Shown here: positions 32,761 to 44,460 of the stretch, in pieces
Layout: the number at the start of each line of letters is the position of its first letter
Numbering within the stretch: the stretch's first letter is position 1
NCBI GenBank assembly: GCA_035610365.1
Contig: CM069432.1
Coordinates: 261,451,177 to 261,515,176, forward strand
Source: Aquatica leii
Taxonomy: Eukaryota > Arthropoda > Insecta > Coleoptera > Lampyridae
Direction of reading: 5' to 3'
DNA length: 64,000 bases
Position numbers and translations under genes: made by a program
Notes under the pieces: model-generated
Seen by the model: only the letters and a program-made list of their open reading frames with translations
What the model was told of the DNA's origin: nothing
The model's database searches: none

Positions 32761-33605
32761 ACGTTTTTTAACAATGGTTGTTACATAGTTTTTTTAATAT
32801 TTTTTAAATGTAAACCACTACCCAAGTGTTGTTTTACATGGTACTTTTTAGTAGTACCGATCTAAAATAATACATATATTAGTAATTAAAAGCATTTAAA
32901 TTAAGATAATGCAAACTTGACAAAATGGTTTTTCCCGTCGGTTGTTAAATTATTGTCCAATCTACTCCACTTGTAATAATTTTCAAGTTTTGATTGTTTA
33001 TTAGGTGGAATTTTTTAAAACTTATTCACAGCACAACAGCAATAGACTATCACAGTGTGACAATATCGCAGGTATTTATAACAAACAAAGAATATTTTAG
33101 TCATGTGTTTCAGTCATTATAGGAATCCCACCGGACAGAATTAAAATGATCTATATTCGTTTGCTTTACTTAGGTACTGAATAGACCTATAAAATATGAT
33201 TCATTCCGAAATCCATCCGGTTTTGTAACTAGTGTTCTGTTAAGCCTGTCATTGTACATAATCCTAGTATAAATTCTTACAATAGTTCTTCTCTATAAGC
33301 GGCTTTTGTATTTAATGTTTTCTAGAATCCATTGTTTAACAAAACATGAAAATCCCTGTTGTTATTTATAGGTTCGTGCTAAGACCTTTTAAAGTTAATT
33401 ATATTATTGTACGTAATTTAAGTAAAATTCTGTAATGCGTTATTGTCATCTACCTATTAAAACACTGTTTACAAAACCTTTTCAAGATTTATATGTAAAA
33501 AGGCAATATAAAATAAGACTCTTTAAAATGGCATAAAAGACAAAAAGTTACACAAAAAGGCAAAATAGGCAGGCTCCAGGTATTCGCTTGACTCTCCGCT
33601 CTTTA

Positions 33606-33613
33606 ATTATAAG
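33606..33613. repeat. Right 8-bp target-site duplication of the hAT element
   Basis: ATTATAAG, identical to 26241-26248, directly after the inverted end ...CTCTCCGCTCTTTA. Confidence 0.85.
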
Positions 33614-35839
33614 GTATTTTTTATTTTTTTACGAAGAAAAGTTGAAAGTACTTCCGCTCAACATGTTTGTGTTCTGATTATTGACCTTGACTTAGTGTTA
33701 TTACTGTGGGAACTTAGGTTTTCCAGTTGCTGGGCAATAGAACCTGGTGCTTATTTATTTTCTCTACGGTTCTATCTTTAATTTTTAATGTCGGATTGCT
33801 CCGCTATAAAGAAATAATAATACTTGGCGTAAAATTACAGTTAGTTTTAAATATATGATTTATATTATATTTCTTAAAGTATCAGAAACAGCGAATAAAT
33901 AATTTTTTAACAACGAACCTAACACGTTTGTAAGATTTTTTTGTAGTGTATTCAACAAGATATAAATCTAACTGTATACGAAAACATTTCGTATTTTATA
34001 TAACAAAATACAATTTTATTTGAAAAAAATAAAAATAATGTTGACTCAGGAAATACCTGTAAAGCGGAATGAAAATGTATCTTTTATAATTTACAGGATA
34101 TTTTTGAATTCGTGTTTTTTAAACAAAATTGTGTAAATAGTCGTATGCTTGTTTTTAAATGCCCCCATCCGCTTGGTGATTGGTACCAGCAATATAATTG
34201 AACGAAACGGGACACAAAAGGTGCGTAAAAGAAGAAAAGAACAAAATTTATGCTGTTTAAAAAACGGCCATAAATTATACGCTTTATTCTATATATAGCT
34301 CTAGCTTTTAACATTTCATTAAACAAACACAACCATATCACTAAACGCATATATAAATACGAGGGTACAACAATATTAAATAACTTAAATCTCAGGAGTT
34401 TTATACTATACCTCTAAAACTGCTGGTTTTGATATACGATTACAGTTTATCATAAACTGCACTATATATATAAAATAACATCAAATATTTGGAAATACAC
34501 AAAATAAATAACTGACGTGAAAGAAAATAAAAAAGATTTATTTTTCGCAAACTCAATGGGAGAATTTTTATGTTTTTTAAACTAACGCTTATTTGTTTGC
34601 AGCTACATTTTTCAATAATAAATGTTGCAGTTTAAAATTGTATTTCTTGAATTATGACCATTTTCGAAATTTATTTTTATACACCGATCACGTAGTGATC
34701 AAACGACTTATTTATGCAATACGTGCAGACGGAATTATTAGTTGATAAGTTTAAGGACCTTTTTAAAAACTAATTAAAATGTATACATAAAACAGTAATT
34801 TAATTTTATGTAAATAAATGTGTTCAAAGTGAGCACTGTTACATTTCTAAACCTTTGAAACGACGAGTATGCTTTTTAACTTGAACGAAATTCAATTTTT
34901 CCAAGTACGAATATAACCTTACGACTTTTTGGTAATAAAATTTATCTTCTTCTTTTGCCTCCATCCATTCAACTATTACATTCATTGTTGAAGAAAATTA
35001 ACTTGCACGAAATCGCGTTTTGTGTTTTATTTAGTAGTACGGTTGCCACAATTATCTTTATTTTCATTCGCCCAAAATGGAAACGTATACTTCTTGCTTA
35101 TTTATTTATATTATATGTGTGCGTATCTCCTGTTTAAATATGTAAGGGATTATACGCATTGTGCTTGTGTAAATAAAATTGTTAATGTTTGTTTAGGAAG
35201 TCCTTTTGGAAACTAAATTTTGACTCTTTAATGAATACACAGACATAGTACGTCTGTTGGCTTTATTTTTTAGGTTTTTACAAAATTTAAGCTTTTTTTT
35301 AATAATCCGACTTCTATAAATCACAGAACAAAAACAATCCTTTCTTTTTGTCGATTTTTAAATATGTTTAATTTATATGTTGCACACATATTTTTCTATT
35401 TGATTTTTTATGTGTAAATTGATTCTAACCTAATTGTTATAAATTTTTGTTTTCTTTGCAGATAGTAGCAAGATATGCTCAAGTGCACGTTTAATAAAAG
35501 TTCCAGTTTCAATTTAACAAAGTTTATTAATAATGGTTTGAGGGGTTTTTGTGTAGAGCTGATGTAATTACTCGTCTTTATTCACTTTCTTTTTGCAGTT
35601 AATTAAATTTTTCTGCTTATTTCTGATTTATAGAATACATACTTTTTTTATAAAAATGTTGGTTAGATTGAAATTTTCTACTGGAAAAGTGAATAAATTA
35701 AATCAATTGTTACGATCTTTACCAAAATTGTAACTATTTTTTGCAGTTCTTGTAAAATATAATTTTGTTCACCATAAAGAAAATTTGATGGCGCTGCCAT
35801 CTTGTAGTGTAAGTTACTACGTATTAAACTGTAAATACT
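33614..35839. other. AT-rich sequence, no gene seen
   Basis: Several 60-90 residue frames (34084-34350 minus, 34955-35216 plus) are rich in Phe, Leu, Ile and Tyr, as chance frames here are. None matches a family. Confidence 0.5.
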
Positions 35840-36009
35840 TACAGGGTGTTATTGAAATGAGTGCGCACATTGTCGGGGTTGATAGGGCATTCAATGCATT
35901 AAGGAAATTCGAAAAATTGAAGTACGAATTTATATTAGATTTTTATTGAACTTAAATCATCTGTTCAAAGAGCTCTTATTTAGTTCATTTGTAACTGTGG
36001 TTTTTGTGT

Positions 36010-37880
36010 AACAAAAAATAAGCAACGGCTAACACAGTTGTTCCCGGAGAGTGAGTCGCAGGCTTTGTGATGCTAAATTATAAATTAAATCTAAATAGGC
36101 GCCAAAACGATGAAAGATTAAATTAGGGTTTAATTCTACCCGCAGCTTGTAAAATCATAATTCGTAGCGGAAATTCTTCGTAAAAGCGGCGTTGTGACTA
36201 ACATCAAACGTGCAGCGTAAACCATATCTCAATATCGCATTTCAAAGATCAAAATCGTAAAAAGGCGTACGTATCCAAACCAAATTTTCGTAACCATAAA
36301 CGAATTCACACGTACACAAATCAAAAAGCATCGAATAAATCAGAAAGCGTAGTCGTATATCAAAAGCAAAAACTTCCAGTTCAGACGTATCAAAAAATCG
36401 CGCAGCTTTCTATTTGGGTGTGGTTATCATGCGACTCATTGAAATGACGCAATATGATGCAATTTCCGTAAATCGTATGCTTAATTCTTTTTCGAAGATT
36501 TGAAACCAAGAACCATAAATATAAAAAAAAACTAAAACGTAAATTGCGATGAGTTACACAATGCGGATCAAAACAAAAATGACTTACCCCTTCGAATTAT
36601 TGGGTTTTATCTTTCTAAATTTCGCAAAATCAACAAACGCAGGTGCTACAACGAACTGCAGGCGCTACAACGAACGTCGGCTTACATAATTTTCACCATT
36701 AAGGCAAAAAATCACAAACACAAGTTCAACTAGTGGTTATTCCACTTTTTGCAGCACGCAAAAAAAATGTCCGCTTCGCCTCATTGCGAAAACGTAAGAT
36801 TCAGGAGGATGACTTAGTACTTAAGAAGAAGGCTCATAACGCATGTGCAGTGCGTCAAATGCATTGCGCAAAAGAATTTACATAAACAGTGAACACAAAA
36901 ATGTTAACCAAAATCAGACGTATTCAATCGAAAAAAATGTGCACGTTACAAGCTGGAAAAAAACAAATAACACGACAGAAGTGATAACACAGAATATATA
37001 TTTATTTTATCACAGAAAATAGTTCCAAAGAGGACGAAGAAGGTAAATAAGTATGATTACGTTAATTTTCTAAACGCTAATACATGAGTTGGACAAAATA
37101 TAAGTTACTCCTTATACTGGACAACACGTCGTACAGTAAACTGGCTCACTCGGTCTAACTTTTACATTCAAAAAAACAATGGCTTTATATTCGTAAATTC
37201 AAAATCACAAAAGTATATAAAAAATTGGAATACATACATACGATTTCGTGACGCACAAAATGATCTTATAATTAATTAACCTAACATGTGCGTACGGTCA
37301 ACAATCGACATGACCAACGAAGTACGAATCGTAAAACTAGAAATTGTAATACTTACAGTTAGGTTTTATCAAGTAGGGGATTAGCTAATTCTGTACCTAT
37401 ATTACCTAAAACGTAATATTACATTTAACACAAAACGTACATACGGCGTGAACACAAGTATCATTTGAGATAGGCTATTCTGCTTGGCTAAATATAGTAT
37501 GTATGGATGGTAACAACTCCTTCGAAAAGAAATCGCAATCGTAAGGGTTTCCAACCCCTTGACGGTATGAATGGTTAAATTACAGCAACGCCCAATAGAC
37601 TTTCGTTCAGATAGACACAAAATTGATTTGCATATTTACGTGGAATCGCGTGAAATATCTTAATGATGAAAGCGTTTGTTGGGCCGAGATACCGCTAAAC
37701 GGAGGTCTGTGTTGCACCAAACATTACTAGAAGAAGAATGAATCTTGTTTTTAGAAGTTTGACAATCGACAATGAAGAGTGGGCGTGTCGATGGCAAATT
37801 TTATACTCCTAAACTTTTAACCTAACAACTTTTTAACATAACACATTACATAAACGTACTCTTCAAACTGTAGATTCTAC
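36010..37880 (+). repeat. Dispersed repeat R1, copy d (long)
   Basis: Opens AAGCAACGGCTAACACAGTT, GAGTCGCAGGCTTTGTGATG and GGCGCCAAAACGATGAAAGA (36098-36117). Later blocks: ACACGTCGTACAGTAAACTG (37125), AAATGATCTTATAATTAATT, GTTAGGTTTTATCAAGTAGG, GTTTCCAACCCCTTGACGGT, GTGGAATCGCGTGAAATA, GAGGTCTGTGTTGCACCAAA and GAGTGGGCGTGTCGATGG. All recur in the same order at 51.4-52.5 kb. A stretch at about 36180-36960 is absent from that copy and may be an insertion. No coding capacity. Confidence 0.8.
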
Positions 37881-37889
37881 TGAGTTTTG

Positions 37890-38800
37890 GAGTATGTAGG
37901 GATTATCTTTGACCACTCCAGCAGTAACTGCAATCCTAGCTGTTAAGTCTCATTTTCAACAGGTGTTTCATAAATTAAATTTTTCATGTGCCCCGAGAGG
38001 AAGAAATCGATGGAAGTTTGGTTAGGGGACTGCGCCGGCCAATGAACATGGTGGTGGACAATGAATATCGAGGAATTGCATGTGCAACCACTCTCTAACG
38101 GCTAGAGTAGAATGTAGGGGAGCCTTGTCATGTTAATAAATATTATTCTTCTTACTTCTAGAGCTACTTCTTCAAAGAGTTCTGAAAGCACTTTGCGTAG
38201 AAATTCTCCATAAATGTGTCCGTTTAAGTGCGGAGAAAGGATGTAAAACCTGTCTACACATTCACAGAAAATTTATGTTGATTGTTGGTCTTTTTGTCGC
38301 GTGTAAATTCTTTGAGGCCTAAACATGGTTATTTCACGAATTAAAAATTCCTTTTCTTGTGAATGTGATCTCAACAGTGAAAGACACGTGGTTGGGGAAG
38401 TTTACAATCTGTAAATAAATATAATAAAGTCATTGAACTTTTTGTAATTTGATAGGATGTTGTAAATCTTCGTGGACAATTTTCCATACGATATGACAGC
38501 TGACGTTCAGTTCTCTAGATACAGCGCGCGTATTAGTTAACGAATTCTCTTTAAACCGCTATAAAACCGTGTCCTCTAATGCAGGTTGTAGAACCCATGA
38601 TTGTCGGCTGCGGTCATGATGTTGTCCATCGAAAGACCCCTTATCCCGCAGTCCTTAATCAACAGCCCCAAACGTGCGGGTGTTTGGAAGTTTTCTATTT
38701 GGGTATTTCTCGTGGTGCAATTGGCGTGCGGCGCGTATTGTATGGCACAAAGTCCATATCGACGAGTTTGCACATTAACGGAACAACAACAACAAAAAGA
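37890..38800 (-). pseudogene. mariner-like transposase, DUF4817 type
   Basis: High to low: TSKHPHVWG and related N-terminal text; HDRSRQSWVLQPALEDTVL and NTRAVSRELNVSCHIVWKI (second helix-turn-helix, about 38620-38480); FTRKGIFNS; INFSVNVWTG; HIYGEFLRKVLSELFEEVAL; then RVVAHAIP in one frame and WPAQSPNQTSIDFFLSGHMK, NLIYETPVEN (about 38040-37960) in another. This is the transposase with an N-terminal DUF4817 helix-turn-helix and a DDE_3 domain, widespread in insects. The Asp after SPN (family SPDLTPLDFF) survives as SIDFF, but many stops and shifts are present. Confidence 0.75.
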
Positions 38801-39034
38801 ACACAACATAACAGCAAAATGAGTTTACAAGTAAATCACCAAAAAGTTCTGTAAAACGAACAAATTGACAATTATTTGACATCTATCGACCAATCCTTAC
38901 TTAATTTCAGCAACGCATAATTTAAGCAGCACGTACTTGGATTTCAATGTCACGTACTGAATCGTAGATTTTTGCTGCTATCTTAAGTCTACGGCACCAA
39001 GTGTATTGGCAAAAATAGATTCTTTTCACATACC

Positions 39035-39490
39035 CTATCAAAAATATATATGTGGTTAAATGCTTCATATTCTCTGTGTTGCTTTATGGGATGGAGGTTT
39101 GGACTATGAATAAGACAACTTGTAAAAGACTGGAGACCTTCGAAATGTGGGTATATAGCAGGATCTTGAAAATGTCATGCACCGACCACGTCACAAACGA
39201 CGTAGTTCTGAGAAGACTAAACAAAAAGAATGAGATTATAGAAACGATTAAAATAAGAAAACTACAATATTTAGGACATATTTACACGCGGAGAAAAATA
39301 CACCAGGTTACAATTAATCATGCAAGATAAAATTCAGGGTAAGAGAAGCGTAGGTAGGAGGAGGAAACCTGAGAGAATGGTATGGATGCTCATCAAATTG
39401 ACTATTTAAAGCAGCCACTTCCAAAACTAAAATAATTATGATGATTGCTAACCTCCGTCGCGGAGATAGCACCTAAAGAAGAAGATCAAA
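39035..39490 (+). pseudogene. LINE reverse-transcriptase protein, C-terminal end
   Basis: The plus frame 39052-39330 reads FSVLLYGMEVWTMNKTTCKR, LETFEMWVYSRILKMSCTDH and LRRLNKKNEIIETIKIRKLQ, YLGHI. Other frames then give GKIQGKRSVGRRR-type text and LREWYG. This is the typical C-terminal domain after the polymerase in many insect LINE proteins (YG.E.WTL ... R.LGHI ... GRRR). It is a 5'-truncated copy ending in GAAGAAGA near 39485, just before the inverted end of the host element. Confidence 0.75.
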
Positions 39491-39520
39491 CATATGCGCA
39501 CCTATTTTAATAACACCCAA

Positions 39521-39829
39521 TATAAAAGTTAAGAACGTTGTCAATTTGGTTTTAAACGAATCTAATTAAACATAATTTTGAGTAACACAGCAGGCTAAAA
39601 CTATAACGTAATAAACTGACTGAACCACTGCCCTTTGGGGATTCATCAGCAGCACTCTAATGTATTTCCACAACTGCATCGACAAACCTTATAGCACTAT
39701 AGACCATAAGATAGATACAAAAAATGTATCTTACAAAATGTAAGTTTGACAGATAGAATTGTACCAAGAGGAAATATCAAAACATTTCTGAAACTATATT
39801 AGAAAAATACGCCATTATCGTCTTTTGAT
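39521..39829. other. Spacer with a 17-bp inverted repeat
   Basis: AAGAGGAAATATCAAAA (39766-39782) is inverted at 39823-39840 with one extra C. It lies at the 3' side of the Penelope-like element and may be an end structure. Confidence 0.4.
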
Positions 39830-40800
39830 ATTTCCCTCTTCTAGTTGTGTAATTGTCGTGTTATGTACCCCTAACTACTTTGATTTTCAACGTTTGGCTA
39901 TTTTTTTATTCTTGTCTTCAGTATTTGTCCACTCACTTTTTTTTACGTTAACATTATTCTTGAAGTACTTTCTTTCAGAAGTGTTTCTAAGGTTCGTGTT
40001 TTCTATTTTATATTCAGCAGTGGTCTGTCTTTGAGTATCACGGTTGTGATTGGTTGATTGGTTTTTGCTTTTTATGATATTAAGGAATTTTTTGATAATT
40101 CTTAGGTAGTGGCTTGTGTTTCTGGTTTATCTTTTCGTAGTCTGATATTTCGTTCATGTTATTTCATTTTTCTTTGAAAGATTTTGCTTGTTTGTTCTAT
40201 GCCTGGCATTTCACACTGGCAGTTTAGTTGGTAGTCTCCCTTTGAGTCGTTTTGATGCCAAATCTCTGTTAGAGAATTCCAATAGTCTTATTTTCTAGAA
40301 GACATAAGGTTGAAATACATATATTCTATGCTGCTGCTGATCTTTCTTTTGTGTTTTATCATTTATAGATGTTCTGAAATGTGTAACCGTTCTTCAAATG
40401 CAAATCCTTCACATGTTGTTACTTTTGCTGCTTGCTAATAACGTCACTTATTTTCTCGGTTCTGCGCATGATAGTCCCGATCACAGTATTCTTTTGTTGA
40501 GATTGGTGGTGTGATGTCGCATACAAATATTGATCTGTGTGTGTCTTCTTGCCATAGACCGAATTAGTCAGTTGGTTGTTGCTTATACGTTTCAACATAC
40601 ATACATCTAAGAACGCTCGTTTTTCATTGTTTGTCATTTTCATTTTAAACTGGTGGTTGCTAGTGCGACTCAGAAACTTTTTCGTCCGGCCAAATGAAGA
40701 AAATGTCATCTACGTAGTGAAACCAGAATTTGACTTATTGTCGCTGGATCGCATCGTTTCTTCGTTGAACGTGTTCAAAAATTGTTTGTCGTGACCTGTG
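39830..40800 (-). pseudogene. Penelope-like element: reverse transcriptase and GIY-YIG remnant
   Basis: The minus strand reads KFWFHYVDDIFFIWPDEKV (about 40735-40680), the catalytic YVDD box, then NHQFKMKMTNNEKRAFLDV (40640), VYGKKTHTDQYLYATSHHQS, VIGTIMRRTEKISDV and LKNGYTFQNI (to about 40390). Further on, KGDYQLNCQCEMPGIEQT and SKIFQRKMK (about 40235-40160) look like the start of a GIY-YIG endonuclease, with Tyr and Gly of YIG altered. RT followed by GIY-YIG is the signature of Penelope-like retroelements. Frames change at least three times. The 5' part of the RT is missing beyond 40800. Confidence 0.8.
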
Positions 40801-40959
40801 ACAGCGGTGATTTCAAAACAACAGTTGAAAACAGGCTTACAATTACTGAATTAGTCATTCATTTCCACAAAGTTTTACGATATTTAGAGCATTAAATAGT
40901 TACATAAAAACTTCATTATAAAGTGTGTTAGAGATGGGTATTAAAAATTCTCACTGAGA

Positions 40960-41435
40960 AACACAAGGTAAAACGTAGGCAGCAACAATAAAATTGTTGA
41001 AGCTCTACAACGCTGAATGGTATGAATTATTGGACTATATTGTGACAGAAGATGAAATTTGGGTTGCTCACCTCAGAATAAGTAATCATTTATGCAATGA
41101 CGGCAAAGAAGATCACTGTAACCACAGAAAATCAAACAGACCTTATCCAAGCGGAAGATGATGTTTCGTCTTTTGGGACCGGCATGGTATTTTGTTCGTA
41201 GAGTTTATAAAGCAGAAACAACAATAAGTACCGCTACTCTACAAAGACTACAAAAGGCTATTAGGAACAAAAAGTCAGGTTTTCTTAATTTGGGAAACGT
41301 GTTGCATGACAATGTCCGACCTCACACAGCCGTTTCGACACGAAAAAATTGGGAAATGTTTGATTATTTGTCCAATGGCACTGATATTGCGCCAAGTGAT
41401 TTTCTTTTTCCCTTTCTGCGTGCATACGAATAATT
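40960..41435 (+). pseudogene. mariner transposase fragment
   Basis: VTEDEIWVAHLR (about 41045, family TGDE.W, first Asp kept), then FWDRHGILF in one frame and the 91-codon frame 41158-41433: TISTATLQRLQKAIRNKKSG, NVLHDNVRPHTAV (second Asp) and NGTDIAPSDFLFPFL (third Asp, DD34D type). It matches mariner transposases such as those of Mos1-like elements. The N-terminal helix-turn-helix part is missing or unreadable before 40960, and no inverted ends were identified. The frame break near 41150 and the lost text between blocks make it inactive. Confidence 0.85.
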
Positions 41436-41464
41436 TCAAAACAGATAATTAAATATAAGAAACG

Positions 41465-42125
41465 GTACTTACTAAGCGCTCCAAGTATGCGATTAGCTAA
41501 TGGCATATTCAACAAAAATACTCTAAAATTTCTGCAAATTAAGCTGATACATATATGTACAGAGTTGCCACAAATAAAATGCTAAGTTTTATACTATTGA
41601 TTAAAAGCAAAGTGCGCTAAGCTTCCCGAGGTAAATTAAGGTGTCCTCTAATTCATCGTAACACTTTCCACAGTAACAGAAATTGAAACGGTGGTATTAA
41701 TTTTAATCTAATGCAGATTAACAGAATATGCCTCCGGTATAGTTCTTATCTTCGATGCATGCTTAATTAGTTTGTCACAGGAATTTTCCAAAGTAAAAGA
41801 ACATGTGCGGGTGACCAAAGTTGCTATAATAACAAAGAGGAAATCAAATCGCGTTGTAAAATGAAAATGTATTTTTACCCCAGCGAATTTCTTACAACTA
41901 ACACATCCATAATCGCAATTTATTTACTCACTACTAGCCTGTATGATCTAAGATACTTAAAATATAGAAACTCCTGGGCATGGTGTTAACACACGTGTTG
42001 CTTGCTTAACGTTTGAAGCAGAAATGTATTCTTCAGTGACCTCTAGTGCTTAAATGACATTTATCACGGGGCGAAATTTTTACAACACGAAAACTACACT
42101 AAAATACATAACAGCTGACGAAGAA
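41465..42125 (+). repeat. Dispersed repeat R2, copy a
   Basis: Starts ATGCGATTAGCTAATGGCAT. Further blocks: AAAATTTCTGCAAATTAA, GTGCGCTAAGCTTCCCGA (41610), AGGAATTTTCCAAAGTAAAA (41779), AAGATACTTAAAATATAGAA (41951) and ACGAAAACTACACTAAAATA (42087). The same blocks in the same order occur at 52.77-53.40 kb, spaced similarly. No coding frame. Its end resembles the end of R1 (ATTTTATA...AACATAACAC), so R1 and R2 may be parts of one larger element. Confidence 0.7.
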
Positions 42126-42784
42126 GTAAAAACCCTAGTTTAGGATTCAATGAAAAAGCTGGACTCAAAACTCAAACTTAACAAACTTTTGCGGAACTAG
42201 CAACAAAGTTTAACACATTATGGACAGTAATTCAACTCTAGTTGAAGAAAATTTACTGAATCAAGATAATACTTCATCTGCACAGTGTTGCTACGGGAGA
42301 CCTAAATTTAGTTTATTTACTAAGATTCTTTATATGGAAAAACTTTTTCTACGGTTGCAATGTTTTGTTTATTTTTTTATCATATTGTTTTTGTAGTTGT
42401 TTTTTGGAGGGGTCAACTCAAGTTTTTTAACATGCATATTATGTATTAACATTGCTATTCATCCATGCAGGGTTTGAATAAATAATTGCGGTTTTGGATG
42501 TGGTTGTTGTGAGAAATTTCTTGGGCTTTTCATTTTACAGCGTGAATTGATTTTTTCTGTGTGATCGTAACAACTTTGGATGTCTACACATCTTCTTTTA
42601 TCTTGGAGAATTTTTATGACGAACTAATATGGTACGCATGGATTATTGAAAACTGTCCCGAATGAATATATCGATAATTTATGTTAGATGAGGACATTGA
42701 AACCACCGTTTAGATTTCTGTAATCGCGAACAATCTTCAATAACTTCGGGAAACTTAGTTTTTTAATCTATCTTATGAAACTGA
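42126..42784. other. AT-rich sequence, no gene seen
   Basis: No supported feature. Confidence 0.5.
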
Positions 42785-43335
42785 GCAATTTATTTGTAGT
42801 AACTGTGTATATATGTAACAGTTTAATTTACAGAAATATCAGGAGATTTGTGTTGGATGTGCCATTAGCTAGCCGCATACTCGGTACGTATAATTGTACT
42901 TTGTTTCTTATATATAATTTTTTTTTGTTAGACGTACATATGTATTACGCTTGTTATTACGAATAAGTATACAACTTTTTTTACATGTTACAAGTTAAAC
43001 GGTGCGCTTGGTTTCGCATAAGCTCGTGATATTGTGTTGTATTAACTAACGTGACTTCGTTTGAAATGTAATGTTAATTCAATTGATTTGTTGATATGTA
43101 CAAGGTGTTGCTTAATTTAAGGGGCCTGCATCATCATTATTATTAACTGTGATATTTGTTGACTAACCCCTAATTGTTATGTATTTGATTAATTCTACAC
43201 GTTTTTAATCTATTTCTCTATCGTTGAAAATAAATATATTCGTTGTTATAATTGTGTTTTGCGAATGTTCGACAGATGTAAACAGGATCTGTTGTAAATA
43301 TTTCTACCGTTTTGGCGCTCTTTTTATTCTCTTCT
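42785..43335 (-). repeat. R2 start joined to R1 end block, reverse orientation
   Basis: Read on the minus strand: GCGCCAAAACGGTAGAAATA (43319 downward), TTTACATCTGTCGAACATTC, TATAACAACGAATATATTTA, ATCACAGTTAATAATAATGA with GATGCAGGCCCC, and finally CGGCTAGCTAATGGCACATC (about 42880-42850). It thus joins R1 landmarks directly to the opening of R2, which suggests that the two are neighbouring parts of one element family. Confidence 0.65.
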
Positions 43336-44460
43336 ACGCGTTGAACTACCGTTTACTTACGTTACGGTTTTATTTACTTAACAGTGCGTTAAGGATTATC
43401 TTCGTTTTTTGAACGCACTAATACATCTTTATTGTCTTATGGATTTTTCTTTGTCGCGTTTTTTAAAAACTACTTGAAAAGGCACACGTTATGGTCGTGG
43501 TCTAGTTGTCAGCTTTCTTGATTAATAACATCAGGTTGTTTTGATTTTTAGATTTTATCAAATCTTGACTATAAGAAATTTTTAGAAGCCTATGAAAACA
43601 AACATTGCGATTTGTTACAATTATGATGCTTTGCAAAAATAAAAAAAAGAATTGAAATATTTATTTTAGTTAAATTTAGTGGGAAAACATTTTGGAAAGA
43701 TGAATGTTTTCTTGTTTGGATGTAAATATTGTTTTTTTCTCAGTTTAGTCATAAACGAGCCTGAAAAGGTTTTACTCACTACTCTTTTCTAACTGACGCG
43801 ACGATAAGACTTAGATGTTGTTAAATCTTATGTGGATCATGGGACACTTGGCATTTTTCTTTTATTTAAAAACAACATTTCTGTAACTAAAAGTAAATTC
43901 ATACATATAACATTAAGCAGATTTTGAACAACAACGACTATCATTGGTCGGAACTACCAGAAAATGTCTAATAGATGTTTTCAAAAAGTGAGGTTATATT
44001 TAAATTTTGCTTTAATAACTATTTATAGTTTGTTGTTATGGTTTCTGACACTGCAAGAATTTTGCCGGTCGTAAACGCCATCTACGAGTTTAATTTGCTT
44101 ATGATACTATTTCCGTTTCTGTTTACGTTAGGGAAACAACACGTGTGCTAACGCAATGCTCAGTGATATACACGTTTAAGAATCTTGAAACATCCACGTT
44201 ATTAATGGTATAAATCAATTAAGATTTCGATGTTTGTGGAAGAATCGCTGAGGTAAGAATCATTTTTATTTTACGGCGATATCTACTTTTTTTTTGTTTA
44301 CAAGTTTAGTCATCCTCGTGTGTTTGTTACTGTAGAAATTAATGACTGGCTAATTACTTATTCATTGGGTCGATAACTAAGGCATAGATTGGCGCAAGTG
44401 AAATTTTAGCAACTTGCTTGTGATAGCGCAGTTCTGTATTTATTAGTTTAATATTCTGCA
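43336..44460. other. AT-rich sequence, no gene seen
   Basis: No supported feature. Confidence 0.5.

Larger units (their letters stand above)
26249..33605 (-). mobile_element. hAT-superfamily element (CGGBP1-like transposase) with nested insertions
   Basis: Left end TAAAGAGCGGATAGTAAGGC. The right end read inverted (33605 downward) is TAAAGAGCGGAGAGTCAAGC. Both are flanked by the 8-bp duplication ATTATAAG. Subterminal sequence on both sides is rich in AAAAAGGCA/GGCATAAAA phrases (26286-26340 and 33499-33570), which hAT transposases typically bind. Transposase exons lie on the minus strand at 32760-32510 and 28395-27402. The 7.36-kb length comes from later insertions: a foldback element (26356-27374) and a gypsy retrotransposon (about 28.4-32.2 kb). 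The element cannot transpose, since its gene is interrupted. Confidence 0.85.
35842..39520 (-). mobile_element. mariner-like (DUF4817-type) element with inverted ends and nested insertions
   Basis: Left end CAGGGTGTTATTGAAATGAG (35842 on, preceded by TA). The right end read inverted from 39520 is TTGGGTGTTATTAAAATAGG, also flanked by TA (39521-39522). The 27-base ends match at about 22 positions. Inside, the transposase remnant is on the minus strand (38800-37890). To its left lies a long R1 repeat (36010-37880) and to its right a LINE 3' fragment (39035-39490), both apparently later insertions. TA duplications and this type of end are usual for the Tc1/mariner superfamily. Confidence 0.75.

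Noticed and set aside
39766..39840. 17-bp inverted repeat as a transcription terminator
   Set aside because: There is no gene ending just before it in a bacterial-type context. It is more likely an element end or chance, and is only noted.
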